A stretch of 64,000 bases of DNA from Stentor coeruleus (Eukaryota > Ciliophora > Heterotrichea > Heterotrichida > Stentoridae). A program made the position numbers and the translations under genes. The stretch is from the NCBI GenBank assembly GCA_001970955.1, contig MPUH01000093.1, positions 46,311-110,310 of the forward strand. The letters run 5' to 3'. The stretch's first letter is position 1; the number at the start of each line of letters is the position of its first letter. Shown piece by piece: positions 10,642-20,000 of the stretch. The notes beneath the pieces were generated by a model. That model saw only the letters and a program-made list of their open reading frames with translations. It was not told where the DNA came from and did not search any database.

Positions 10642-11322
10642 ATGGATTCCCGAGACGATTTTTCTCAATCACTAAAAGACTTTAGAAAAGTGATTCGACG
10701 ACCTTCAAATACACCCAACAAATATTTGCCCCACGATGTAAAATCTATCAACATATACCGTAGCAGTAAAAAGTTATCTTGCACAACAAAACTAAACTCT
10801 ACATCTATTTTCCCATCAAGGTTCAACCAAACCTGCGAACCAAAACTTCTCCAAAGCTTTAACCAAAGCACATTCCTCACAAATTCAACTTTTTCCAATA
10901 CTTCATTTAAAATCCATTCAAAAAAACCCTCAAACCTTCCTGAAACCAGAGAACTTCAAGTCAAACATTCAATTTTTCATGCTAAAACTCCGATTAATAT
11001 GGAAAAACTCACAAGTTTATCACAAAAGGAAAGTATTATTTTCAATCAGGTTAAAAACTTAGCTTTACCACAACCAAAACCTAAAGTTCAGATTCAAGTC
11101 AAACAAGAACCGATGCTTTTGAGAGTTAAAAAACATAAGGTTTTTGTTAATAGGTTGAGTACTTTAAGAAAAGCTCAAGAAGAAAAAGAGGCTGAGAATG
11201 ATGAACAGGGACAAACTGAAGAAGTTAAAGAAACAACTGATGAGATTGGATTAGATAAAAGAAAACCTATGAAAGAAAGGGTTTGGTGTTGGAAAGGTGC
11301 TGACGGAGATGTTGTATATTAA
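10642..11322 (+). CDS. Hypothetical basic protein
   Basis: 226 aa, no family recognised. It is rich in Ser, Asn, Lys and Thr, and probably largely disordered over residues 1-150 with many F/S/N tracts. It then has a charged helix (residues about 170-200, KAQEEKEAENDEQGQTEE) and ends in VWCWKGADGDVVY. Gene status rests on an uninterrupted frame in normal codon use, an ATG following a short leader, and G-rich DNA after the stop as for other genes here. Confidence 0.6.
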   Translation: MDSRDDFSQSLKDFRKVIRRPSNTPNKYLPHDVKSINIYRSSKKLSCTTKLNSTSIFPSRFNQTCEPKLLQSFNQSTFLTNSTFSNTSFKIHSKKPSNLPETRELQVKHSIFHAKTPINMEKLTSLSQKESIIFNQVKNLALPQPKPKVQIQVKQEPMLLRVKKHKVFVNRLSTLRKAQEEKEAENDEQGQTEEVKETTDEIGLDKRKPMKERVWCWKGADGDVVY

Positions 11323-12126
11323 AATAAAGAGGAATTAAGGTTTGATAGATGATTATGATAAAATAAATATTAAGGAATAAGGTTTTTAGAAGATTATTAG
11401 GGATAATAGGAATATTTTAGTGATAGGATATAGAGGGATTTAAATCTTTATGTTATAATGATTTTATTTGGAAAAAATTTTAGTGATGAAGATGAGTGAT
11501 TTTCTAAATATTGTTAAGATATATGAAGTTATTAAGTCACAAATCAGGTTTATATTTTTCAAAATTGTGCCAAACATTACTAGGTGGATTATTTCATTTT
11601 ATAAGTATAATAGATAAGGATTTGTATTAGAGAATTAGTAAAGGAGTTAAGAAATTGCCTAATAAGATTCCTGTGTATATATCATATATTTTTTATATGA
11701 TTTTTTTTAATATTCTTAATAATCCCAAGCGTTGGCTAAAAGGTTTATTATAAGAATCCATAGTCCTGATCAATTAAAAGCTCAACTACTAAAAAATTCT
11801 CTGCGATCCTTTGATTTTAGACCATATCAATCATATAACCCAAATAAATAATCTGCATAAGTCGCCTAGTACCAAAAGATGATATAGTTAATATATATTT
11901 ATTCTTATCATTTTGGCAATATGGATTTAGAATAACATTTTCTCAGCCTTAAATTCTTATTACAGCTTAGATTTTGAAAGAAGGTATTTAAAAAGTAAGT
12001 CTTATATGATAATTTTACTTAAAACATAAAAATTTTACGCTTTTTTTTATACAAAAACCAAGTTGGATTGGCTAGTTTTCTTAAACATAAAGTCAAAAAT
12101 ATAAAGTAAAAACTATAAATCCTTAT
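11323..12126. other. Intergenic, tail-to-tail, 804 bp
   Basis: Between two convergent genes. No ORF of note. The stretch around 11720-11880 is somewhat less AT-rich but matches no RNA gene I know. Confidence 0.5.
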
Positions 12127-12375
12127 CTAATTAGAGAAAGTCAGTAAGCCCTTTTCCTTAAACAGTCTATTGAGGCAGCCATCGGACATACCTTGTCTTC
12201 TAACATCACCAGAGATGTAAAAGCTGTGCACATTTTTTGTCGCAAGGCCATTTTCATCGACATCAGCGATATTAATCTGGACACTTGAGTAATCCCTCGG
12301 TCCAATAATCCTGTTTGTTGCAGAGCATTTTCTGGGGATGTACAAATCAACCACTTTTTTATCTTCGTTCTGCAT
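12127..12375 (-). CDS. RPS21: 40S ribosomal protein eS21
   Basis: 82 aa, the usual length for eS21. The N-terminal block VDLYIPRKCSATNRIIGPRD is the family signature almost unchanged, followed by SVQINIADVD and the C-terminal GMSDGCLNRLFKEKGLL. It is a small-subunit protein at the head/platform, near uS2, needed for late 18S rRNA processing in yeast. The start codon at 12373-12375 matches the conserved MQN- start. It is head-to-head with the GYF gene, 161 bp between starts. Confidence 0.95.
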   Translation of the reverse strand: MQNEDKKVVDLYIPRKCSATNRIIGPRDYSSVQINIADVDENGLATKNVHSFYISGDVRRQGMSDGCLNRLFKEKGLLTFSN

Positions 12376-12536
12376 CCCTATTTATAGCCTTTTATTATCA
12401 GAGAATTTTTTAAGCCCTTATTTGACCTATACTAAACTTACTATTTCTCCTTTATAAAAGCTTTCAGTTCTTATAAAATATTACATATCATAAAGGTTTT
12501 TATTAATCTTACTAGTAGTTTTTGTATAACTTTATT

Positions 12537-13370
12537 ATGAGTTCAGGCTACCACTGGAAAAAATCTCGCAAATCCAGACAGAAAACAGGGAATTCAGCTA
12601 AACTTAAATACTCACTCGACCAAATATTAGAAAAATTCCAACCAACACTCCCTCCTGCTTTAGTGGCAATACCGATTGAACTGTTTGTAGAGTTATCAAA
12701 ACCCATCCTTCCTGAATGTCCGAAAATCTTATGTGAAAATAGTCGAAAAAAACCTAGACCTGACAAAAAGGTCAAGGGTAAAGACTACAGAATTGAAATC
12801 ACAGAAGCGCATTCTGGAGATAGAAGTCCAAGATGCTCAGACATATTAGAAAGCCCAAGATTCTCAGAAAAAATTGTCCGTCCAGTCCCGAAAATCGGTA
12901 AAATCATAGAAGCTCTTGACTTAGAAACAGAAATTATAGAAAAACCTGAAATACCCCAAAAAAAATTTTCTATGTTTCTAAAAATAACCCAAGTGACTGA
13001 AGAAATAGTCGAAGTTGAAAGTGAAAGGGAAAAAGAGCCTATTGAAGAACCTACAGAAATCCATTACGAACAAAGTTTAATAAAAACTCATGTCGAATCT
13101 GGGAATCCATTTGCTTGTATGATAAGCGAGAAATCAATACTAAAAGATGGTCAAGTCACCCCAGTAAAAGGGGCATTTGAGAGAATCTGGAGATACAAAG
13201 ACCCATTAAATAAAATCCATGGGCCATATAGTTCAGTAGAAATGTTTAATTGGTCAGCATCAGGGTATTTAACAACAAGGCTTCCTGTATCCCGTGAAGG
13301 TTTTACAGGGTTTTTCTCATTAGAAACTTTTATGCATATAGAGAAATCTAAAAAATCATTCTTTTTGTAA
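12537..13370 (+). CDS. GYF-domain protein with a possible eIF4E-binding motif
   Basis: 277 aa, from the first in-frame ATG (12537) to 13370. The C-terminal GYF domain (about residues 215-265) contains WRYKDPLNKIHGPYSSVEM and FNWSASGYL, matching W-x-Y-x-D...GP[YF]S..[ED]M..W...GYF, and binds proline-rich ligands. Near the N-terminus KYSLDQILEKF fits the eIF4E-binding consensus Y-x4-[L/I]-hydrophobic. In animals the combination occurs in GIGYF1/2, which repress translation with 4EHP. That makes a translational repressor role plausible but unproven. The middle is acidic and probably disordered. Only 30 bp separate its stop from the AsnRS start. Confidence 0.8.
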   Translation: MSSGYHWKKSRKSRQKTGNSAKLKYSLDQILEKFQPTLPPALVAIPIELFVELSKPILPECPKILCENSRKKPRPDKKVKGKDYRIEITEAHSGDRSPRCSDILESPRFSEKIVRPVPKIGKIIEALDLETEIIEKPEIPQKKFSMFLKITQVTEEIVEVESEREKEPIEEPTEIHYEQSLIKTHVESGNPFACMISEKSILKDGQVTPVKGAFERIWRYKDPLNKIHGPYSSVEMFNWSASGYLTTRLPVSREGFTGFFSLETFMHIEKSKKSFFL

Positions 13371-13400
13371 TAACATACTAATCTGAACTGAAGGATATAA

Positions 13401-15293
13401 ATGGATCCTGGAAAAATCAGCGAAAAACTTAAGGACATGGTTTACGAATATGTGGGGCTGTTATTTGAACTCCCAGCTGCTCCTGGCCTTGTTGGAACTA
13501 ATACAAAGTTCCTTGGTCGTAGTGCAGGGTTGTTACCAACAGACCCTATCAAGCAAGCTGTGGCCAATACTTGGATTCATCAAATCAGTGCAATTCTTCC
13601 ATTTGCTGGTACAGAAGAAGGTATTGATAGTTTGTTTAACACTTTAAACACCCTACTTCCAACTCAGCCAACTTTAGCTTTAGATGATTTCTCTATTGTA
13701 GATATGCTTGTCATTGCCATATCTTCACTTTATAAAGCATTTTCTACAGTACCTCTAAAATACATAAGGGTTAAAAGATACCTCGTCAACCTTAAAGATT
13801 TGAGAACTATAGGGAAATATGTTCCTGAAGCTAAGACTATTGCCACAAAAAGGAATTTTAATGTTGTATATGGTACTGGAGGAAGGTATAGAATTGATTA
13901 TATTATGAGAACTCCAGAACTTATTGGGCAAGTTGTTATAGTTAAAGGTTGGGCTAAAACAGCAAGGGTACAAGGTGGTGGGGATTTCGCGTTTATTGAA
14001 CTTAATGATGGATCTTCAGTTAAAAGTTTACAAGTTGTTGTCGATAAGTCCTTCCCTGAATTCTCAAGGATTAGTGGTACTGGATTTTCTGCTTCATGTA
14101 AAGGACTTCTTATTGAGTCACCTGGAGATAAACAACCTGTTGAAATGCAAATTACAAGCTTGACTGAACATGATTTCAAAATCATTGGTGATTGTGATCA
14201 AAACAGCTACCCATTAGCTAAAAAAAATCATTCACTTGAGTATTTAAGAGAACAAGCACATATGAGACCAAGAAGTAATCTTATTGGATGTGTGGCAAGA
14301 ATAAGAAATGCTTTAGCTTTTGCAACTCATCAGTTCTTCAATTCAAGAGGCTTTTTGTATGTCCACACTCCAATTGTCACAGCTTCTGATTGTGAAGGTG
14401 CTGGAGAAATGTTACAAGTTACAACTGTTATGGGAAAAACCCTTAAAGAAATCCCAGTAACTCCTGAAGGTAATGTGGATTATTCTATGGACTTCTTTGG
14501 TAGACAAGCTTTTCTTACTGTTTCTGGACAATTAGCAGTTGAGAATTACTCTTGTGCACTTTCTGATGTTTATACTTTTGGACCAACTTTCCGTGCTGAG
14601 AATTCCCATACAACAAGACATTTAGCTGAATTCTGGATGATTGAACCTGAATTAGCCTGGTGTGATCTAGAAGGTGATATGGAATGTGCAGAAAGTTATC
14701 TAAAATATTGTCTACAATATGCATTAGACAACTGTTATGATGACTTAGAATTCTTTGAAGAAAGGATTGAAAAAGGACTTATAGCTCGTTTAAGAAATGT
14801 ATTAGAAAAACCTTTCGCCAGAATGACATATACTGAAGCTCTTGAACTTGTCCAAAAAAGTGGAAAGACTTTTTCAGTTATGCCGAAATGGGGTGATGAT
14901 TTACAATCAGAACATGAACGTTATGTTAGTGAAGATGTTGTAAAAGGTCCTGTTATTGTTTATAACTATCCTAAGGTATTGAAATCTTTTTATATGAAAC
15001 TTAATGAAGATAATACAACTGTACAAGCTATGGATATTTTAGTACCTAAGATTGGAGAGGTTATTGGTGGCTCGGTTCGTGAAGATAGATTGGAAAAACT
15101 TGATGAAATGATTCAATTTAAGAATTTAGATAAAGAGAGCTATTGGTGGTATAGACAATTGAGGATGTATGGAACTGTACCTCATGCAGGATTTGGGCTT
15201 GGGTTTGAAAGATTGGTTATGATGGTTACTGGTGTGGAGAATATTAGAGATGTTATACCTTTCCCTAGATGGCCTGGACATGCTGATTTCTAA
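13401..15293 (+). CDS. Asparaginyl-tRNA synthetase, cytosolic, with N-terminal GST-C-like domain
   Basis: 630 aa class IIb synthetase that charges tRNA-Asn. Residues about 25-115 look like the helical GST C-terminal domain used by several synthetases to join complexes (TWIHQISAIL, DDFSIVDMLVIAISSLYK). The OB-fold anticodon-binding domain is near 155-255 (VIVKGWAKTARVQGGGDFAF). The catalytic core starts near 275 and has motif 2 FRAENSHTTRHLAEF and motif 3 GLGFERLVMM, ending in PRWPGHADF. GRQAFLTVSGQLAVE and the ENSHTTRHLAEF loop are those of AsnRS, not AspRS. The start ATG lies 30 bp after the preceding stop, leaving almost no room for a separate promoter. Confidence 0.95.
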   Translation: MDPGKISEKLKDMVYEYVGLLFELPAAPGLVGTNTKFLGRSAGLLPTDPIKQAVANTWIHQISAILPFAGTEEGIDSLFNTLNTLLPTQPTLALDDFSIVDMLVIAISSLYKAFSTVPLKYIRVKRYLVNLKDLRTIGKYVPEAKTIATKRNFNVVYGTGGRYRIDYIMRTPELIGQVVIVKGWAKTARVQGGGDFAFIELNDGSSVKSLQVVVDKSFPEFSRISGTGFSASCKGLLIESPGDKQPVEMQITSLTEHDFKIIGDCDQNSYPLAKKNHSLEYLREQAHMRPRSNLIGCVARIRNALAFATHQFFNSRGFLYVHTPIVTASDCEGAGEMLQVTTVMGKTLKEIPVTPEGNVDYSMDFFGRQAFLTVSGQLAVENYSCALSDVYTFGPTFRAENSHTTRHLAEFWMIEPELAWCDLEGDMECAESYLKYCLQYALDNCYDDLEFFEERIEKGLIARLRNVLEKPFARMTYTEALELVQKSGKTFSVMPKWGDDLQSEHERYVSEDVVKGPVIVYNYPKVLKSFYMKLNEDNTTVQAMDILVPKIGEVIGGSVREDRLEKLDEMIQFKNLDKESYWWYRQLRMYGTVPHAGFGLGFERLVMMVTGVENIRDVIPFPRWPGHADF

Positions 15294-15734
15294 GGTAAAT
15301 TAGGTAGTTTTATATAGAAATGTTTTTTTTTTTTGTGTGAAAGGGAAGTTTTTTAAGGTTTTGATGTAGTTAGAAAATGTATATGTTGGGGGAATTAATA
15401 AGTATAGATTATAGGGAGAGTTTTGTATTAATTTTACCTTTTTTTGATATGATTTGAGTAGTTTATTATATGTTGTTTGATGCTTGTGAAAGATGTAGAA
15501 TATTTAACTTTTGTTATACAATAATTTGTTTGTAAAACATATCTAATTTAATGTTTAATAATAATATATAAGTATATTTATTATTAAATCCATATAAAAA
15601 ATCTTCATAAATCTTGCTTGTAATTTTTTTTTAACTGCTTCTAACCTCTTACTAATTCTTAGTAATTACTTCTCAATCTAATCATACTTTTCATTCAAAA
15701 ACTTCGTTTTTTATTCACACAAATGATACAATAA
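15294..15734. other. Intergenic, 441 bp
   Basis: G-rich on the plus strand just after the AsnRS stop, then C-rich from about 15600 before the next start. No other feature seen. Confidence 0.6.
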
Positions 15735-16136
15735 ATGGCCAGCAGATTTCTAAAGAAGTACAAGCTTAACTCAAGCATGAACAGTAATATCAAAGACCTT
15801 GAGCTAGTCCACCCAATAAACAAAAGTATTAAAGCTACTCAAGTCTACTTAGATACATCAGTTTCCCCTACCTTTGAACATCATCATATCCGAGTCGCAT
15901 CTCAATCTCCAAAAGTAGCCTCCTCCTTTATCCTAGAGCCTCTATACAACGCTCCAAAGTTCTCTTCATCCATAATCTACGATAACTACCAAGAAGAAAA
16001 GTTCCGTAATGGAGAACATATGAAAAACCACTTAAATCACTACGATAAAAAACTATCAAAACTAGAAGAATCTAATGAATACCGAATACATTCACAAATT
16101 CATCCAATTCGCCCTCCAAAAAGAATTTTCTTATAA
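15735..16136 (+). CDS. Hypothetical small protein
   Basis: 133 aa, basic, no family recognised. It starts MASRFLKKYKLN. There is a His-rich stretch (FEHHHIRV) near 50 and a final PIRPPKRIFL. The frame follows the local codon pattern and has a typical C-rich leader. It converges with SPT5, 185 bp between stops. Confidence 0.55.
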   Translation: MASRFLKKYKLNSSMNSNIKDLELVHPINKSIKATQVYLDTSVSPTFEHHHIRVASQSPKVASSFILEPLYNAPKFSSSIIYDNYQEEKFRNGEHMKNHLNHYDKKLSKLEESNEYRIHSQIHPIRPPKRIFL

Positions 16137-16321
16137 ATACCCTTTAATCCAAATAATAACAACATTAAATCCTCATAATTTTTCCCTATAATTTTAAATA
16201 CAACTCTAAATCCACATGATTTTCTATTCATAAATTTCATATATTCCCAGTATATTCAACATAACCGTTTTGTATATTCAAAATATCTTATAAGTACTAT
16301 TTTCATATAAAAATCCTAACA

Positions 16322-18439
16322 TTAATTCCTATAATTTCTAGTTGCACTTGGAGACTTTGCAAAATAATGATCCCCATGTGGAGTATCCCATGGCGTTGAG
16401 AAATCTTGAGCTGGTGTGCTGATTTCATATCCAGGAGAATGTACTGCAGCAGGAGTTCTTGTCACATCTGGTTTTTGTATACTAATAACTTCTTCTCCTG
16501 ATTTGAGTATCTCACAAGCTTCGATATCTACAGTGAAATATTTACTTAGAGTACTCATTTCAATTCTTGCCTTACTATTATTAAGTTCAGTAACTTTCCC
16601 TGTATAACCTCTATATGGACCAGTTTTAATTCTTACCATTTTCCCAACAACATCTGATTTTCTAGCTTCACCTTGTTCTAAAGGTTTTGATTCTGTGCCT
16701 AGTAAAAGACAATAATTAGCTTTTATTGGGACTATACCGAATTCCCCTTCACCTAAGACGTTTATAAAAAGTACACCACGTAAAGAGTTTTTTATTGCCC
16801 CACATTTGTTGTAATATGGGCTACGGCTAAAACTGATTTTTACCATATCCCCTTCCATTAAAGAGTTTTGGTCACGGTCTAAAGCTGATACTCGCTTCGG
16901 GATAAACTTTTTACTTATTTCGTGAAACCAAACATTCCTTGTTTCTCCACTTGTAAGGATGGTCGTGACAAACTCACTATCAACTTTGACGACAATTCCG
17001 AAAGCATTATCATTGATTAAGGTTACTATATCATAGATTCTATAGTCACTTGTTATCGAAAGTCCTGAGCTTACTTCATCACTTAGCTTTAAGTCATTGC
17101 ACAAGGCAGTTATAACATTTTTGCTTACATCACAAAGAATTTCAGCAGAGTTATCTGATGTTGAGATAATCATCCCAGTTATTCCAGCATACCTACCAGC
17201 AATGACTTTAACATGATCCCCATCTTCAAAAAACTTGCAAAGGTCTTCAACTGGAAACTCATATTTACTTTCACATAAATCTTCAACATGTGGAATGATA
17301 AAAACTACTCCATCACTTGATGTGTGCACTGTACCTGTAAGTCCTTTAACATCTCCTTTAATAACCTTAACTTTATCTCCTTGAATAAACTGTATTTTCC
17401 TTCCTTGTATAGTAGGAACATTTTCTTCATTATCATCATTATGTGTAGTTTGGAAAATCTGAAACTCACCCAATGATGGATTAACATTAGAAATCTGTAA
17501 ACTTCTTAAAGACATGTACTTATGAAGGAACCCAGAATAAAATTGCATCCCATTCCAACAATAATAAAAAAGCCCTTGTTCTGAACTATCTCTTTTTTTC
17601 TCAGCATCTCTATAGTCATCATGATTAAACAGTTTTGCAGGAGCTCTTATTTTTTTATTCCCTGTTTTCTCTAGTCTTGGTACAACTCTTATCATAGCCC
17701 TTCCTCTATGTTCCTCTACAGCAACAACTTGAGCTAAATCTCCTTTATAATCCCCAGAACGTATTCTAACAAAAGTCCCTTTTTTCAAATTAACCTTTTT
17801 AGCTTTATCCATAGAAAACACTTCAACCATTTCATCATTTGGCACTAAATTTATCCTCATTTCATTAAGCATATGCATTCCTCTAACAGCATAAATAACA
17901 TCAATTTTCGAATATGCTTCAATATAAACATAATCTTTTACATGACTACTAGCAAAAGCAGAAAAAATTTTCAATGGGTCATTTTCTGATTGCTTATGAA
18001 TAGCTTTCTGAAGTAAATTTATCACCGCTTCTTTACCTTTTCCTTTCCTACAACCGACTTGCCAAAGTTTCGGGTCTTCAATTGATGGTAATTCCCTTTG
18101 TTTTGCTATATGGCTGATTTCTTTAGGTAAGCTTTGCATAGAGAGCTTAACTCGTTCATCATACTTCCTAGCTATAGCATCAGGGTCCATTGTATCTAGT
18201 ACCGACTCTCTTTTTCTAAGTTTCTGCAACATATGCTCAGCTTCGTCTTTTTCATCACGGAACTCAGAGTCAACACTAGACTCTTCCTCATCTCCACTTT
18301 CAGCCTGGATATCCAAGAATTGACTCTTTGAGAATCGCTTTTTGGATGCTTTCTTTTTCTTAGACTGCCGCTTTGTCCTCTTTTTAGGCAATGAGCCTTC
18401 TGAGTAATTCTCGTCTTCTGACTCCTCGTAGCTTGACAT
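16322..18439 (-). CDS. SPT5: Transcription elongation factor SPT5
   Basis: 705 aa from the ATG at 18437-18439. SPT5 (with SPT4 forms DSIF) travels with RNA polymerase II and controls pausing and elongation. The chain has an acidic, Lys-rich N-terminus (residues 1-90), then the NGN domain at about 125-210 (LWQVGCRKGKGKEAV and KVFSM-like end), and repeated KOW domains (VNLKKGTFVRIRSGDYKGD, GDKVKVIKGDVKGLTG, GDHVKVIAGRYAGITG, GDMVKISFSRSPYYNK, VGKMVRIKTGPYRGYTG). It ends in a short C-terminal region with TP motifs (TPAQDFSTPWDTPHG), the probable target of a P-TEFb-like kinase. It is shorter than animal SPT5 because this C-terminal repeat region is reduced. Confidence 0.95.
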   Translation of the reverse strand: MSSYEESEDENYSEGSLPKKRTKRQSKKKKASKKRFSKSQFLDIQAESGDEEESSVDSEFRDEKDEAEHMLQKLRKRESVLDTMDPDAIARKYDERVKLSMQSLPKEISHIAKQRELPSIEDPKLWQVGCRKGKGKEAVINLLQKAIHKQSENDPLKIFSAFASSHVKDYVYIEAYSKIDVIYAVRGMHMLNEMRINLVPNDEMVEVFSMDKAKKVNLKKGTFVRIRSGDYKGDLAQVVAVEEHRGRAMIRVVPRLEKTGNKKIRAPAKLFNHDDYRDAEKKRDSSEQGLFYYCWNGMQFYSGFLHKYMSLRSLQISNVNPSLGEFQIFQTTHNDDNEENVPTIQGRKIQFIQGDKVKVIKGDVKGLTGTVHTSSDGVVFIIPHVEDLCESKYEFPVEDLCKFFEDGDHVKVIAGRYAGITGMIISTSDNSAEILCDVSKNVITALCNDLKLSDEVSSGLSITSDYRIYDIVTLINDNAFGIVVKVDSEFVTTILTSGETRNVWFHEISKKFIPKRVSALDRDQNSLMEGDMVKISFSRSPYYNKCGAIKNSLRGVLFINVLGEGEFGIVPIKANYCLLLGTESKPLEQGEARKSDVVGKMVRIKTGPYRGYTGKVTELNNSKARIEMSTLSKYFTVDIEACEILKSGEEVISIQKPDVTRTPAAVHSPGYEISTPAQDFSTPWDTPHGDHYFAKSPSATRNYRN

Positions 18440-18568
18440 TATAATTGGATGGCTAGAAAAAAAACTCAAACAAAAAATTTAACTTAGAAAAAAATTGCAT
18501 TTACTATTAGGGTGGGAAAAAAATGCTTAAAAGAAATAAAAATTTTTGCAATTTTTAAGGTTTAAATA

Positions 18569-19900
18569 TTATGAGTAAAAATAAAGGTTACTTTTACACC
18601 CTTGAATTATGTAATCGATATTATAGCAGAGATCTAAAAGTTCTGGTTTAGTGAAAATATTATGGGAAAAGAGAGATTTTTTTATGAGGCTCCAGATTAT
18701 GAGGGTTTCTTGTGATCGGTATTGCTCGTAATAAGAATAGAGCCAGAGGATTTTGTAGAGAGATAATTTAGAGGTGAAAGATAGGTTGAGAAGTGAGAGG
18801 GATAGGATGTTGGTGTTGAGTTTTTGGTTGTTTCTTATACAGGTTCTGATTTGCGAGAAGAGGTTTTCTAAGCCTTTGCGGACTTGGAAGAAACTGTCGG
18901 TGTCACTTTCATATATTTGATTGATATAATATGCTGATGTATGCTGATGATTTTCATAATTTGTGGAATATGGAAATTTGTAGAAACTAGAATCAGGGCT
19001 GTTACTATTACTAGAACTTCGATTGAGGCTTGATTTTGTTTGTGAGTCTAAGGATTCTGAAGTGCATTTTGCTGGGTAGTTATATTGGCTTTGGTCGAGT
19101 ATTTCTTGAACTTGCATGTTTGGCTGCCTTTTGGTCTGCTGAGAAATTGAGAGGTAAAGTTGGTTAAGAAGACTTTTTTGTTTGTTTGAGAAGTTGAAAT
19201 GGAACGAAAGTATAAGATTTTCAAAATAATCCACATCCGAAAAACAACACTTATTCTTTAAACATACACTGAGGATAACTAAAACCAATATACTTAAAGA
19301 ATCTCCAGGTTTTAAAGATAAAGTTTGTATCTGTTCAAAACCATTTCTTAAGACCTTCAATATTTCATCTGTCTGATATATTCTCCAATTATATAGCTTT
19401 ATAATTTCATCATAAGACAATTTGAAAATACTACATTCTATCTCAAAATCGTTTTTAAAATAATACCCTTCAAGGACTATTTCTAATATTTTCTGATTGA
19501 ATATAAATTTCTTAATAAGACTATTAAAACATTTACTATAAGCTTCAGAAATCAAACTTGTTAAGCTGGTCAGATTAGGTAAGATTCCTTTAATTTCTTT
19601 GCTGATTTTAATAAAATCATCAATTATTTGGTTTTCCAATAGTCGATTTTTATCTTGAAGTTCTTGAGTTTCTTTTCTGATTAAGTCAAGTAATTTAATA
19701 CCTATAAATGCTTTTGAGAAATTATTTATAGAATATGCATTTAGTAGACCCCATAAATAATCTTTTGATAATTCTAATGAGTCAGCTTTTCCTAGAACTA
19801 GGCTAAGAAGTAGAGGATTTTGGGATATTAGGTCGATTGGGAATTCGGATTCAAGAAATATTTCTGTAATGATGAGTTCTTCAATTTTACACTCTGACAT
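18569..19900 (-). CDS. Unknown protein, tandem paralogue 1
   Basis: 443 aa, no known family recognised. It is clearly paralogous to the protein encoded just upstream (20001-21500). Both share an N-terminal helical region and a core with IIDDF, SEAYSKCF versus ARSYKSCF, then KKF/KFA, and FEIECSIF versus FNIECSIF. NW appears about 20 residues later, followed by a variable Asn/Ser-rich linker and a helical C-terminal part. No signal peptide or membrane helix. The linker here is Ser-rich (residues about 285-310). The gene lies 100 bp from its paralogue and 129 bp upstream of SPT5, all in the same direction. Confidence 0.7.
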   Translation of the reverse strand: MSECKIEELIITEIFLESEFPIDLISQNPLLLSLVLGKADSLELSKDYLWGLLNAYSINNFSKAFIGIKLLDLIRKETQELQDKNRLLENQIIDDFIKISKEIKGILPNLTSLTSLISEAYSKCFNSLIKKFIFNQKILEIVLEGYYFKNDFEIECSIFKLSYDEIIKLYNWRIYQTDEILKVLRNGFEQIQTLSLKPGDSLSILVLVILSVCLKNKCCFSDVDYFENLILSFHFNFSNKQKSLLNQLYLSISQQTKRQPNMQVQEILDQSQYNYPAKCTSESLDSQTKSSLNRSSSNSNSPDSSFYKFPYSTNYENHQHTSAYYINQIYESDTDSFFQVRKGLENLFSQIRTCIRNNQKLNTNILSLSLLNLSFTSKLSLYKILWLYSYYEQYRSQETLIIWSLIKKSLFSHNIFTKPELLDLCYNIDYIIQGCKSNLYFYS

Positions 19901-20000
19901 TTATGTCTGCAAAAATACGTAAATTTTATATAAATACAAATTACAATATTAGAAAAAAGTTTGATAGGAAGGATTATCTTAGATAATAGGAATATTATTA

